59,293 nucleotides of DNA from Burkholderiales bacterium (GTDB taxonomy: Bacteria; Pseudomonadota; Gammaproteobacteria; Burkholderiales; Burkholderiaceae_C). Location: positions 1 through 59,293 of the forward strand of contig JAGWTP010000009.1 of NCBI GenBank assembly GCA_028868895.1, given 5' to 3'. Position numbers and translations under genes: made by a program. The notes below the pieces were generated by a model, which worked only from the letters and a program-made list of their open reading frames with translations, had not been told where the DNA came from and ran no database searches. Shown piece after piece: positions 1-8,775 of the stretch (position 1 is its first letter; each line of letters starts with the position of its first letter).

Positions 1-130
1 GCCATTGACCGGCTTCACGCAACACCGCTTGGATCCCTGGCGCCGGCGCGGCGTGCGGTTCGCATCGGCCTGCGGCGAGGCGCGAGCGCGCCGGTACGGG
101 TGGCTTTGCGGCATTCAGGGAGCGCTCCAT
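1..130 (-). CDS. Start of an unidentified ORF, cut by the window edge
   Basis: An ATG at 128-130 on the minus strand overlaps the TGA stop of the preceding reductase gene (TGATG arrangement) and the frame stays open to the window edge for 43 codons. The visible residues, beginning [11 protein letters not shown], match nothing I recognise; in particular this is not the start of a salicylate-5-hydroxylase or naphthalene-dioxygenase subunit, the usual next gene after nagAa. Coupling to the reductase suggests the same operon. With so little sequence it could also be a chance open frame. Confidence 0.35.
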   Translation of the reverse strand, partial: MERSLNAAKPPVPARSRLAAGRCEPHAAPAPGIQAVLREAGQW

Positions 131-1116
131 CAGGTCGGTTGGGTGTAGAAGGCGTCGGCATGGATCCGCGCCGGATCGATGCCCATCTGCCGGGCCAGGA
201 CAGTGGCTGCCTCGACCATCGGCGGCGATCCGCACAGGTAGGCGCGCCAGCCGTCCAGACTGCCCAGGTCTTGCTCGATCGCCTCGGTCACGAGTCCACA
301 GCGCTGCTCGCGCGGATCACCGCCAGAGGTGACAACGACGTGCAGCTTGAAAGCGGGGTGTTGGCGCGCGATCTCCGCAAGCCAGTCGAGCCCGTAGACA
401 TCACGCGGCGACCGCACCCCGAAGTAGAGGTGGATCGGGTTTGGCATGCCTTGCGCGACGGCGCCGCGCAGGATCGACAAGATCGGTGCGAGTCCGGTGC
501 CGCCGGCGACGCACAGGACCGGGCCTTCATGCTTGCGACGCAGGTACGCGCTGCCGAGCGGCCCGCTGACGCGGACCGCGTCGCCGGCCTTCAATTCGTT
601 GGCGATGTAGCCCGAGACACGACCGCCGGGCACGACGCGGACATGGAACTCCAAGCTCGCGTCATCCGTCAGGCCAGCCATCGAGTAGGGACGAACGTGC
701 TCGGGTGTGAACTGAAGCTGCGCGTACTGGCCGGGCGAGAACTCGAGCGGCCTGGCCGGCTTCAACACGACGCGCTTGATATCGTGCGTCAGGGTCTCGA
801 CGGCCTGCACGGTCGCCTTGACGATGCGGGCCGGGTGCACGACGATCTCGTCCGGCTCGGGGATCTCGATCGTGCACGGCCCGGTCAGGAAGGTCTGACA
901 GGCGAGTACATAGGAGTCCGCGCCGTCGAGCGGGTTCTGCTGCGTCCCGCCCGAGTCGAGAACCTCGCCTGCGACGACCCGGCACCGGCATGTGCCGCAT
1001 CGCCCCGCCATGCAGCTGTACGACATCGGCACCTGCGCGTTGCGCAGCGCGTCGAGCAGGTTCGCGCCAGGCTCGACGTTGATGACTCTCTGCAGCGGTT
1101 GGATCAGCACTTCCAT
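130..1116 (-). CDS. nagAa: NagAa/NdoR-type ferredoxin--NAD(P)H reductase of an aromatic ring-hydroxylating oxygenase
   Basis: Cytoplasmic electron-transfer protein passing electrons from NAD(P)H through FAD and a [2Fe-2S] cluster to a Rieske oxygenase. 328 residues, the usual family length. Plant-type ferredoxin domain at the N-terminus with cluster cysteines C35, C40, C43 and C73 ([17 protein letters not shown]), then the FAD-binding domain with RPYSMA at 142-147, then the NAD domain with AGGTGLAP near 204-211 and YLCGSPPM near the C-terminus. The ATG at 1116 begins MEVLIQPL, matching NagAa/NdoR starts; an upstream in-frame ATG would add eight unlike residues. It diverges from a NagR-type regulator, the same arrangement as in known nag operons, so salicylate-like inducers are a fair inference. 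The oxygenase itself is not in the window. Confidence 0.92.
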   Translation of the reverse strand: MEVLIQPLQRVINVEPGANLLDALRNAQVPMSYSCMAGRCGTCRCRVVAGEVLDSGGTQQNPLDGADSYVLACQTFLTGPCTIEIPEPDEIVVHPARIVKATVQAVETLTHDIKRVVLKPARPLEFSPGQYAQLQFTPEHVRPYSMAGLTDDASLEFHVRVVPGGRVSGYIANELKAGDAVRVSGPLGSAYLRRKHEGPVLCVAGGTGLAPILSILRGAVAQGMPNPIHLYFGVRSPRDVYGLDWLAEIARQHPAFKLHVVVTSGGDPREQRCGLVTEAIEQDLGSLDGWRAYLCGSPPMVEAATVLARQMGIDPARIHADAFYTQPT

Positions 1117-1173
1117 GGCGCGATGATCGCGACCGCACACGAATCAGCCAACGGGACTCAGGATATAAACCGT

Positions 1174-1188
1174 ATCACCGACAGTGAT
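1174..1188. promoter_or_regulatory. Probable LysR-type operator between nagAa-like and nagR-like genes
   Basis: Perfect inverted repeat ATCAC-N5-GTGAT in the 95-bp divergent intergenic region. It contains the T-N11-A core typical of LysR-type sites (T1175, A1187). It ends 23 bases before the regulator start, fitting autoregulation and control of the divergent operon. Assignment to the adjacent regulator is inference. Confidence 0.6.
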
Positions 1189-1211
1189 GGCGCGAACGAG
1201 GACGAGACACC

Positions 1212-2195
1212 ATGGAGCTTCACCAGCTCGATCTGAACCTGCTGGTCGTCTTCAACCAGCTGCTCATCGAGCGGCGGGTCTCGAAGGTGGCCGACACCCT
1301 GGGTGTCTCACAACCCGCGGTGAGCAATTCGCTCGCGAAGCTGCGCAAGCTGTTCGGAGATGACTTGTTCCTGCGAACTCCAAAGGGCATGGAACCGACA
1401 CCGTTTGCCGATCAGCTCGCGGAGTCGGTGAGCTACGCGCTCGCGATGATCCATAGCGGGGTCAACCAGCGCACGACATTCGAGCCGTCAACCGCGAAGC
1501 GCGCAATCACGATCGGCATGACGGACATCGGCGAGATCTACTTCCTGCCGGCCCTGATAGAGCGGCTCCGATGCGAGGCGCCCGGCGTGACCCTGAGCAC
1601 GATGCGCAATGCCGCCATCAACCTGCGCGACGAACTCGAGTCGGGCAAGGTCGACCTGGCGATCGGCCTGCTGCCGCAGCTCAAGGCCGGCTTCTTCCAG
1701 CGCCGCCTGTTCAGCCAAAGCTACGTGTGCCTGATGCGGCAAGGGCATCGCCTGGACAAGCGAAGAATGTCGCTGGCGGAGTTCTCGACCGCCGAGCATC
1801 TGGTCGTGATCTCGGCCGGCACCGGCCACGGCAAGGTCGACGAACTGCTTGCGCGCAGCGGCGTTGAGCGCACCGTGCGATTGACGGTGCCCCACTACGT
1901 CGGCGTGGGGCACATCCTGCGCGGCTCGGACCTGATCGCCACCGTCCCGAAGCGCCTCGCCGATCGACTCGTCGAACCCTTCGACCTCGTTCAAGTCCCG
2001 CATCCCGCCAAGCTCCCCGACGTGTCGATCAATGTCTTCTGGCACGCCAAGTACCACCGTTCACCTGCCAATCGCTGGCTTCGCGGCGTGGTGTTCGAAT
2101 TGTTCGGCAGCGAGGGTCCGGGGGCCCGCAAGACCCGCAGCCCGGCGGCGGCCGGTACCTCCGCGGAGACGGTGGCGCCGACTTCTCGGGCCTGA
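1212..2195 (+). CDS. nagR: LysR-family regulator, NahR/NagR type
   Basis: DNA-binding activator expected to respond to salicylate or a related aromatic acid. The N-terminus MELHQLDLNLLVVFNQLL and the winged helix-turn-helix (VADTLGVSQPAVSNSLAKLR, about residues 27-46) follow NahR closely. The effector domain keeps family stretches such as MTDIGEIYFLP, DLAIGLLPQLKAGFFQRRL, AGTGHGKVD and NVFWHAKYH. 327 residues; about 25 C-terminal residues (after ELFGSEG) exceed NahR's usual end and look unstructured. It is divergent from the NagAa-like reductase and a palindromic operator candidate lies just upstream. Family is clear; the inducer is inferred. Confidence 0.92.
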   Translation: MELHQLDLNLLVVFNQLLIERRVSKVADTLGVSQPAVSNSLAKLRKLFGDDLFLRTPKGMEPTPFADQLAESVSYALAMIHSGVNQRTTFEPSTAKRAITIGMTDIGEIYFLPALIERLRCEAPGVTLSTMRNAAINLRDELESGKVDLAIGLLPQLKAGFFQRRLFSQSYVCLMRQGHRLDKRRMSLAEFSTAEHLVVISAGTGHGKVDELLARSGVERTVRLTVPHYVGVGHILRGSDLIATVPKRLADRLVEPFDLVQVPHPAKLPDVSINVFWHAKYHRSPANRWLRGVVFELFGSEGPGARKTRSPAAAGTSAETVAPTSRA

Positions 2196-2331
2196 TCGGC
2201 TTTGAATCGGCGGATTCATCGATCACGGTTCGTCGGTCGCAGCGTCCGCAGCCACGGTTGCTGGTGCCGCCTTGCCGCGCCCGTGCCTGTTCAGGCCAGA
2301 GGGCTCCGTTCAATCCCGAGGTCAGGCATCG

Positions 2332-2499
2332 GTGCCCGGCGCGATCCTGCTGCGCTATCTGGCACGCTCGCCGATCCTCGTGCACGGTCCGGTGTCGGGG
2401 CGCATCTACCGCTTCAATGCGGCGGAACCGGTGCAACTCGTGGGTCGAACCGACGCGCAGCCGCTGCTCGCCACCGGCCATTTTTGGCGTGACGGCTGA
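2332..2499 (+). CDS. Small conserved-looking protein (GPVSGRIYRF motif)
   Basis: Short frame of about 55 residues, from a GTG at 2332 (a TTG at 2272 is the longer alternative), ending TGA 2497-2499. The segment with HGPVSGRIYRF and RTDAQPLLATGHFWRDG resembles small phage-related proteins with a 'VRGPVTGRxYRF' signature as I recall them; I cannot name a function. It has no clear ribosome binding site and lies alone between the LysR gene and the pilus cluster. The rest of 2196-2687 shows nothing convincing. Confidence 0.4.
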   Translation: MPGAILLRYLARSPILVHGPVSGRIYRFNAAEPVQLVGRTDAQPLLATGHFWRDG

Positions 2500-2687
2500 C
2501 CGCCGCCGCGAATGCGGGGCCGATCGCCGACTCCTTCCGGGCATCGGCCTTGAGCCGCTTCACGCAGCTTGCGGTCTCGATCGGTCGGCGTCGCGCGAAC
2601 GAGCCGGCGGCCGCCGTACGCATCGATCGCATTCGGGCAGCGTGCTGCCGCCGGTGTTGGCGAGCCTCGCGCGAGATGGCTCAAAGC

Positions 2688-3077
2688 TCACGGAATGTAG
2701 ACGGCACCCAGTGTGGCCTCGGCCGCACTTTTCGACGCGCCACCTGGCGCGATCGTGAAACGGATCTTCGTGCCCTGGGTCAGGGCGGCGGCCTTCAATT
2801 CGGCACCCCGCTGGTAGACCCGCGTCTTGCCGGCCGCCAGCTTGAACCAGGTGCCGTCGACCTGGATGCGGGCGCCGTCAACGCTCACGGCCGTGACGGT
2901 GCCAGAACGAAGCGTCGTGCCATCGGCACGAGACGCCGGCAATGCCGCTGCCGGGCTGCCGGCCTGTGCCGGTGCGTTGGCGGACGGGGCGCCCGAGCCG
3001 ACGACGACGGTGGCCGCAACCGGCCCCGCCAGTGTGAGTGTCAGCGCGCCTGTCGCGAGCCATTTGATGGTGGTCAT
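2688..3077 (-). CDS. Small secreted protein of unknown function at the end of the pilus operon
   Basis: 129 residues from the ATG at 3077 (MTTIKWLATGALTLTLAG), giving a classical Sec signal peptide with likely cleavage after the hydrophobic core; a longer upstream frame would bury this signal. After an Ala/Pro-rich spacer the mature part (RSGTVTAVSVDGARIQVDGTWFKLAAGKTRVY) looks like a small beta-rich fold, with a basic central part. It is the last gene of the minus-strand pilin cluster, 46 bases after pilE, so co-transcription and a role at the cell surface or in pilus assembly are possible. No family recognised with certainty. Confidence 0.75.
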   Translation of the reverse strand: MTTIKWLATGALTLTLAGPVAATVVVGSGAPSANAPAQAGSPAAALPASRADGTTLRSGTVTAVSVDGARIQVDGTWFKLAAGKTRVYQRGAELKAAALTQGTKIRFTIAPGGASKSAAEATLGAVYIP

Positions 3078-3123
3078 ACGAGGGTCTCCGGTTCGGCCAT
3101 GGGTGGTGCGGTTCGACGCTCGC

Positions 3124-3582
3124 TCAAGGATTCCAGCAGGACGGCTGCGGGTTGCCACCCGAGTCGAGCCCGACCTTCTGGTTGGCCTGGTCGATCCGGA
3201 TCGTGGCGCAGGTCGTGTCGGCGACCTGTGAATTCAGCGGCGTCGCGGTGAAGGTGTAGCCCGCGGGTGCGGTCGTTACCACGAGATTGATCGAATAGTA
3301 GCCACCCGGTGTCGTTTGCGGCCACACGCTCGACGCGAACCCGGCACAGCTCGCGCTGTAGACGAAATTCTGCGCGTAGCAGCGCTCCATGATGGCCTGG
3401 TCCTGGGTCAACGCGGACAGCCCGTCGGAGCGGTGCGAGCGCAGCACGTAGCTGCGGTAGCTCGGCAACGCGATGGCGGCGAGTATGGCGATGACCGCGA
3501 CCGTGACCATCAACTCGATCAGCGTGAAGCCGCTGGCACGCCTGGCCCGGCGGTGCTGCGTGAACTGAACACTGGGTGTCAT
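3124..3582 (-). CDS. pilE: Type IV pilin-like protein PilE (minor pilin)
   Basis: 152-residue prepilin. A basic leader ends ASG/FTLIELMVTVAVIAIL at about residues 18-33, the prepilin peptidase site with the conserved Glu at +5 and the N-terminal alpha helix for membrane insertion and filament packing. Cysteines near the C-terminus (TTCATI and PSCWNP) could form the disulphide of the D-region. It follows pilY1 by 9 bases and is in the same minus-strand operon. The order fimT-pilV-pilW-pilX-pilY1-pilE is the standard minor-pilin arrangement, so this is more likely the minor pilin PilE than the major pilin PilA. Confidence 0.92.
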   Translation of the reverse strand: MTPSVQFTQHRRARRASGFTLIELMVTVAVIAILAAIALPSYRSYVLRSHRSDGLSALTQDQAIMERCYAQNFVYSASCAGFASSVWPQTTPGGYYSINLVVTTAPAGYTFTATPLNSQVADTTCATIRIDQANQKVGLDSGGNPQPSCWNP

Positions 3583-3591
3583 CGCGTGCCC

Positions 3592-6500
3592 TTACTGGAT
3601 TTGCGTCCACGCGGACGTTCGCGAACCGTTGTTCGGGTTGATCACCTTCTGCTGCACGCCGCTGGACAGCGTGATCAGCTTCGGTATCGGTCCCCCCGAA
3701 CCGGTGCCCCCGGCGATGATGGTGGGCGAGCTGGCATAGCTGCCCGTGGATCCCGAGCCCAGGCCGATCGCGACGGGATTCTTCGTCAGGTACGTGTCGG
3801 TCGAGGTGATCGTGCCGCTGGCGTTGATGTCGAGTTGCGGCTTCGCGAACGCGCCACCGGTGGCGAAGTTGAGCTCCAGCAGCATCGGCACCGAAGGCAA
3901 GCCGCAGGCCGTCGTCGGCGGCGTGTTCAGCGCCGCGATGAACGACCCGTTGAGCAACTGCGGGTCGCTCAGGAAGCGTTGCCCGGCGATCGGCAGGTCG
4001 TCGTACCAACCGACCCGGGTCGTGTAGTCCACGGCATTGCTGGTGTCGGTCATGATCCCCTGCGGCAGGCCGGAAGTCGCGGCAGAGACGTAGGTGAGCG
4101 TCTGCGCCTGCAGGTTGGCGCGCTTGAACGGCAGGCTGCTCGCCCCCGGCTTGTCCCACACACCGTAGGCGGTCTGGGTCTGGGCGTTGGTCAGGTCGGT
4201 GGCCGCCAGCAGTTGCCCGGTTCCGATCATCACGAACGCGCCGGCCGCTTTCGGGTAGTTCGGGTTCAGGGTCACCACCGGTGCCGTCGTGATCGGCTGC
4301 GGGTTGTTCGACGAATCGCGCGCCTGGAACAGCAGGCGCACCGCCCAGTTGGTCGGGTTTGCGTCGCCGACGTCGATCGCCCAGAGGTTGCCCTGCAGGT
4401 CGCCCGCATAGACCTGGGTGATCGGCGAGCCCGGCAGCCCGTCGGCGTTGGACACGGCCACGCTCGACAAGCCGTTTGCGGTGCCGCTGCTGCACGCACC
4501 CGCGATCGCGGCGCACAGGTCGAGCTTCGCCAGGGTCGCGCCGGTCTGCGGGTTCACCGCATACAGGATGGCGTGGTTGGTCGCGCTGTTGTAGCCGTTG
4601 CCGAAGAAGACCGCGAAGCCAGGCGTTGCGGTGATCTGGGCGATGACCGGCTGGCTGTACGAAAGCCCCATTCCGGCATCGCTGAATTCCCATTTCACCT
4701 TGCTGGCCAGCGCGCTTTCGGTCGTCAGCAGCGAAGGCTGGGTGATGTCGATCGCGTAAATGGTCTGTCCACCCGCGTTCTCGCCGCCGACCAGCAGCGT
4801 GTGCCAGGTGCTGTCGCTGAACATCACGTCGCCCACCTGTGGCGAGCCGTCGACGAAGAATCGGTGGTTCTGGTTGTACGTCGGCGCGCTGAGCTGGTAC
4901 AGGTTTGCGAACACGCCGTTCGGGACGTAGGCGAATTGCTCGACGCCGGTCGTCGCGTTGAACGCGTGCAGCATGCCGTCGTTCGCGCCGGCGTACAGCA
5001 TCGGCTGGCGCGAAGCGTTCGCGGCCTGGAACGCGAAGTAGCTCGCCGAGAAGTACGGGCTGTTCGGTGCGCCGACGTACGCCGGCTGGCTGTTGACGAT
5101 GTCGCCCAGGATGTGCGAGCGGTTCCTGAAGGTGCCGCCGTTGCGTTGCTCCTTCGAGGTGTCGCCGCGCAGGTAGGCCAGGCGCAGTGGACCCAACGCG
5201 TCGGACGGCTGCAACTGGCCTTGCTGCGCCGCGCTGATGGCGCTGTTCCATTGGAACGGCACCGCATTGCCCAGGGCCGGGTTCCAGGTCGCGATCACGC
5301 GGTTGGCGGGGGTGACGCCGTCGAGCAGCGTCTGTGCGTCCCAGAGCGGCGCTCCGGTGGGCGCGCCGGTGGTTCGGTCGAGCGCCATCTCGAACATGTC
5401 GCCGGTCCAGTCGAGATAGGGCACGTCGCTGGACGTGAAGTTCGCCTGGTACTCGACGCTGGAGGTCGACAAATGGGTGGAGTTGACGGCGGCCGAGGTG
5501 GTCGAGTAGCTGCCGCTTTGCACCGAAATCAGGATCGTGTTGAGGTTGCTCACCAGGGCCGCCGGGCTGGTGGCCGGAAAGAAGCTGCCGGTGCCACCGG
5601 CGACCGCCATGGCCTGCAACGTATCAGCGGCCGCCGGATTGACCGTCCTGTCGACCCCGGCACCCAGGCCGATGATGTAGGTCTTGATGCCCGCCGCCTT
5701 GAGTGCCGCAAGTGAACTGATCGTGTCGGTCAGCGCCTGGTCGTTCGTGGTGTTGAGCGAGCCGTCGGCGTTGAAGGTCGCGGTCACGCCGTAGCCCGTT
5801 GCCGCAGCGCTTCCGAGTGGCGGCCAATTCTTGCCGGCCAGATCCCGCGTCGGCAAGCCGTCGGTAATCAGGATCACGTACTGCGTCGGCGGGCACGCGC
5901 CGCCGGGGTTGACGCCGGCACTCGTGAGGTAGCTCTTGGCCCCGGCCAGCAACCCGGCCAGTGGCGACTGCACCGCGGCGGCCTTGATTTCGGCGGTGCC
6001 CGTGCTGCTCGTTTCCGGTTGCAGGAAGGGCTGGAAGGCATTGAGCGCCGCGGTGACGCTGGCCGCGGTCGGATTCGTGCCCGAGGTCGTCATCGGCACC
6101 GAGACCTTGCCCGTACTGGGCGATTGGCTGTTGCCGTCGTAGTAGCCGAAGCCACGTTGCGCATAGACGACCTGCTGCGAGTACGGGACATAGCCCGCAT
6201 TGGTGGGGCCCACGCCGTTGGGCGCGCCGCCCGGTGCGGTACTCGCGTAGCTCAGGAAGACGCTGCCACTGTTGTAGTTGCCCAGCGAGAAATTCGGCGG
6301 GTAGGGCGACGGCTTGCTCAGCGCACCGTAATTCAGGAACACCGCCGGCAGGCCCGGCGGGCTGTAGAGCACGTCGTTGACCTGCGGATCGTCGCTCGAC
6401 GCGCCGACCTGCATGTACGCGCTGCCCGAAAGCTCGGCCGAACTGACGAATCCGACCGCCGCAATCGACGTGCAGTTGCTCTGCACTGTCGCCGACGCGC

Positions 6501-7113
6501 TGAGGTAGTTCTGGCACGGGTTGGCGACGTAGCGGTTGCCGGCGACCTGCGTGTTCGTGAAGCCGAAGTTCTGGCCGGCCGGCGACATGTAGTACACCCA
6601 GGTCGAATAGGCGCTGATGCTGGGGATGCTGTACTGCTCGAGCGCGAAGTCGGTGTTCTGCATGTAGGTCTGCAGGATCGCCTGGACACCGGCCTTGGCC
6701 ACGTTCAGGCGGCTGGCGCCGTTGTCGACCAGGTTGCCGCCCACCGCCACCGTGTACGGTGCGTTGCCGGAGGCGTCGGCGGCTTGCACTGGCGGCGAGA
6801 ACCCCGCCGGCACGGCGTAGGTGGTGGGCGAGCTCGACGTGGTGAGCGAGCTTGCGCCGCCCGAGACCGAGCCCGACCCGGTCATGACGGCGCCGCTGAG
6901 CGTGCCGTCCATCGATTCGGAGTTGCCGATCGCGATCAACACCTGCGGACGCGCCGGCACGGCCAGCTGGAGCGGCACCTGCGAGACCGCGATCGTCGGG
7001 TTGCCGGCGTCCGCCGAGCGCATCAGCCAGCCGCCGACGGCCAGCAGCGCCAGACCGATGACGGCGGTGCGCACGGCGGTCGTCGTGAATCGGGGGGTGC
7101 GAATCGCGTTCAT
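3592..7113 (-). CDS. pilY1: PilY1 type IV pilus tip/assembly protein
   Basis: 1173-residue secreted protein with a signal anchor near residues 10-35 (TTAVRTAVIGLALLAVGGWL). PilY1 sits at the pilus tip, promotes pilus extension and acts in adhesion and surface sensing. The N-terminal half has a von Willebrand A-like region (YVILITDGLPTRD; IGLGAG), although the usual DxSGS MIDAS start reads AIGNSESMDG here. The C-terminal half is the PilC/PilY beta-propeller (YAGANDGMLHAFN, VGGENAGGQTIYAIDI, YAGDLQGNLWAIDVGD). A possible calcium loop, DINASGTITSTD, lies near the end. The ATG at 7113 has a GGAG ribosome site; a longer frame to 7251 overlaps the pilX end and has no signal sequence. Lies 55 bases after pilX. 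Confidence 0.94.
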   Translation of the reverse strand: MNAIRTPRFTTTAVRTAVIGLALLAVGGWLMRSADAGNPTIAVSQVPLQLAVPARPQVLIAIGNSESMDGTLSGAVMTGSGSVSGGASSLTTSSSPTTYAVPAGFSPPVQAADASGNAPYTVAVGGNLVDNGASRLNVAKAGVQAILQTYMQNTDFALEQYSIPSISAYSTWVYYMSPAGQNFGFTNTQVAGNRYVANPCQNYLSASATVQSNCTSIAAVGFVSSAELSGSAYMQVGASSDDPQVNDVLYSPPGLPAVFLNYGALSKPSPYPPNFSLGNYNSGSVFLSYASTAPGGAPNGVGPTNAGYVPYSQQVVYAQRGFGYYDGNSQSPSTGKVSVPMTTSGTNPTAASVTAALNAFQPFLQPETSSTGTAEIKAAAVQSPLAGLLAGAKSYLTSAGVNPGGACPPTQYVILITDGLPTRDLAGKNWPPLGSAAATGYGVTATFNADGSLNTTNDQALTDTISSLAALKAAGIKTYIIGLGAGVDRTVNPAAADTLQAMAVAGGTGSFFPATSPAALVSNLNTILISVQSGSYSTTSAAVNSTHLSTSSVEYQANFTSSDVPYLDWTGDMFEMALDRTTGAPTGAPLWDAQTLLDGVTPANRVIATWNPALGNAVPFQWNSAISAAQQGQLQPSDALGPLRLAYLRGDTSKEQRNGGTFRNRSHILGDIVNSQPAYVGAPNSPYFSASYFAFQAANASRQPMLYAGANDGMLHAFNATTGVEQFAYVPNGVFANLYQLSAPTYNQNHRFFVDGSPQVGDVMFSDSTWHTLLVGGENAGGQTIYAIDITQPSLLTTESALASKVKWEFSDAGMGLSYSQPVIAQITATPGFAVFFGNGYNSATNHAILYAVNPQTGATLAKLDLCAAIAGACSSGTANGLSSVAVSNADGLPGSPITQVYAGDLQGNLWAIDVGDANPTNWAVRLLFQARDSSNNPQPITTAPVVTLNPNYPKAAGAFVMIGTGQLLAATDLTNAQTQTAYGVWDKPGASSLPFKRANLQAQTLTYVSAATSGLPQGIMTDTSNAVDYTTRVGWYDDLPIAGQRFLSDPQLLNGSFIAALNTPPTTACGLPSVPMLLELNFATGGAFAKPQLDINASGTITSTDTYLTKNPVAIGLGSGSTGSYASSPTIIAGGTGSGGPIPKLITLSSGVQQKVINPNNGSRTSAWTQIQ

Positions 7114-7168
7114 GGTGAACTCCGGGAAACTGGCAACGGCATCGCCTGACGACGAGCGATCAACGGAC

Positions 7169-7678
7169 TTACTGGACTTGCATGGTGCTTTGCAGCACCA
7201 CCGGCGACTGGCCACTGGCGCCCACGGCCCGCGCCGTGATGCGATAGACATTGACCAGCGTGTTCATGCCCTGGCCGGGTTTGATCACCGGTGGCAGCAA
7301 CTCGATGACAAACGCCGCCGGTTGGCCGGAACCGCCCTGGAAGCCCTGAATGGCGTTGGTCGCCGATTGCCACCAGCTCGTGTTGCTCAGGTTCGCGGCC
7401 CACACCGGTGTGCTGCCGGGGCTGAACGTGTACAGGCCCTGCGTGTTGAGGCCGAACCCGGTGTAGCTGCCGCTGGCGAGCGCGGTCTCGGCCTGGTTGA
7501 GCGCGGCCTCGGCAGTCTGGTAGGCCACCAGGTTGTCGGCCGAGTTCGTTGCCACGCGGGTCTGGGTGCTGTTCATCGACACGGCCGCAAGGGCCAGGAT
7601 CGTGAGCAGCACCAGCAGGATGACGGTGGTGAGCAGCACCGCACCACGCTGTGAAGACCGGAGCTGCGCGCGTGTCAT
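7169..7678 (-). CDS. pilX: PilX minor pilin-like assembly protein
   Basis: 169 residues. The short N-terminus QRGAVLLTTVILLVLLTILALAAV (about 9-32) is the PilX_N signature: a GA processing site without the strict Glu5 of major pilins, followed by a hydrophobic helix, then SMNSTQTRVATNSADN. PilX joins PilV, PilW and FimT in the tip complex that primes pilus assembly and recruits PilY1. The ATG at 7678 overlaps the pilW stop as ATGA. The longer frame running to 8191 is a pilW shadow. Confidence 0.9.
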   Translation of the reverse strand: MTRAQLRSSQRGAVLLTTVILLVLLTILALAAVSMNSTQTRVATNSADNLVAYQTAEAALNQAETALASGSYTGFGLNTQGLYTFSPGSTPVWAANLSNTSWWQSATNAIQGFQGGSGQPAAFVIELLPPVIKPGQGMNTLVNVYRITARAVGASGQSPVVLQSTMQVQ

Positions 7679-8775
7679 GGTGTGGCGTTGCGAAGGCTGA
7701 TCGTGATTTCGTAGGCGTGGCGCAGCACCGAATCCGCCGGCGGCGTGACGGTGGTGCCGAGCAGCACCGGCGCCGTGGCCAGACCGCCCTGATTCGCGCC
7801 GGTCTGGCCCTCGATCAGGAACGCCAGACGCACGCTGTAGACGGCGCTCCAGTCGGTCACCGCGCTCGCCGCAACGTACTGCGTGGTCACCCCGCCGGTG
7901 CCGATGCCATAGAGCACCTGCATGGTCTCGACACCCGGCACGAGCGCCTCGACCGGAGCGTTCCAGCTGGCGCCGTTGGTGCCGTCGAGCGTGGCCCGCA
8001 TCAGTGTGCTCTGGCCGGCCGGACCGTGGCCGACGAAGAACGCCGTCTGCTGCATGGGCACCACCTGGGCGCCCACCGGATAGTTGACGCTCAGCAGCGT
8101 CGAGGCATTGGTCAGCGGCGCCGCGCCGACCAAATGTTTGAGGGTGGTGGCGGTGGTCGAGGTCACTTGAAAGATCGAGGTCTTCAGGCAATCGGACACC
8201 GCCGCGATCTGCCCGCTGGCCGGGAAGGCGCCGGTGCTCGCCACCGTGACCGAATCGCTGCCACTGGTGACGGCGGTGACCCCGGTGGGCAGGCCGCCCG
8301 GCACAGGCCCGAGCACGACCAGCACATCGCTGCCCGGCAGCACCTGGCCCGCCAGCGTCGCGTCGAGCGTCGGGCTCCAGTGGGCGGCGTTGGTGTCGTT
8401 GGCGGGGTTGTCGGCGGTGATCGTCAGGGCGGAGCCGGCGCCGGCCGTGCCGGTGTAGTCGTAGCCCTGAACCATGGTCGCGCCGGCGCCCAGGTTGCCC
8501 AGCGGCGGCGGGCCGCCTGCCACCAGGTTGGAGACCGCGCCGGCCACCGTGCCGCAGCCCGCGAATCCGGCGCCTCGCACCGCGGGCACGATCATCGCGG
8601 CAATCGCGTTCTCGGCGGTCTGGACCGCGGCTTGCGAGTTGCTGCCCTTGTAGGTCTGCGACTGTGCGATGTACACACTGATCACCGCGCCGATCATGAA
8701 GACGCCGATGGCCAGCGCGACCATCAGTTCCACCAGCGTGAAGCCTGCCTGTGCGTGCGCGGTGGAGCGTGTCAT
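7675..8775 (-). CDS. pilW: PilW minor pilin-like assembly protein
   Basis: 366 residues, the usual size for PilW, the largest minor pilin. N-terminus STAHAQAG/FTLVELMVALAIGVFMIGAV with prepilin peptidase site and Glu5, then a large globular domain (SQTYKGSNSQAAVQTAENAI is typical for the family). Part of the pilus tip priming complex. The start at 8775 overlaps the pilV stop (ATGA), and its own stop overlaps pilX, indicating translational coupling. Confidence 0.92.
   Translation of the reverse strand: MTRSTAHAQAGFTLVELMVALAIGVFMIGAVISVYIAQSQTYKGSNSQAAVQTAENAIAAMIVPAVRGAGFAGCGTVAGAVSNLVAGGPPPLGNLGAGATMVQGYDYTGTAGAGSALTITADNPANDTNAAHWSPTLDATLAGQVLPGSDVLVVLGPVPGGLPTGVTAVTSGSDSVTVASTGAFPASGQIAAVSDCLKTSIFQVTSTTATTLKHLVGAAPLTNASTLLSVNYPVGAQVVPMQQTAFFVGHGPAGQSTLMRATLDGTNGASWNAPVEALVPGVETMQVLYGIGTGGVTTQYVAASAVTDWSAVYSVRLAFLIEGQTGANQGGLATAPVLLGTTVTPPADSVLRHAYEITISLRNATP

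Noticed and set aside
3316-5715. Plus-strand 799-codon frame opposite pilY1
   Set aside because: Shadow of the real pilY1 gene; no domain, Arg/Gly/Val-rich composition.
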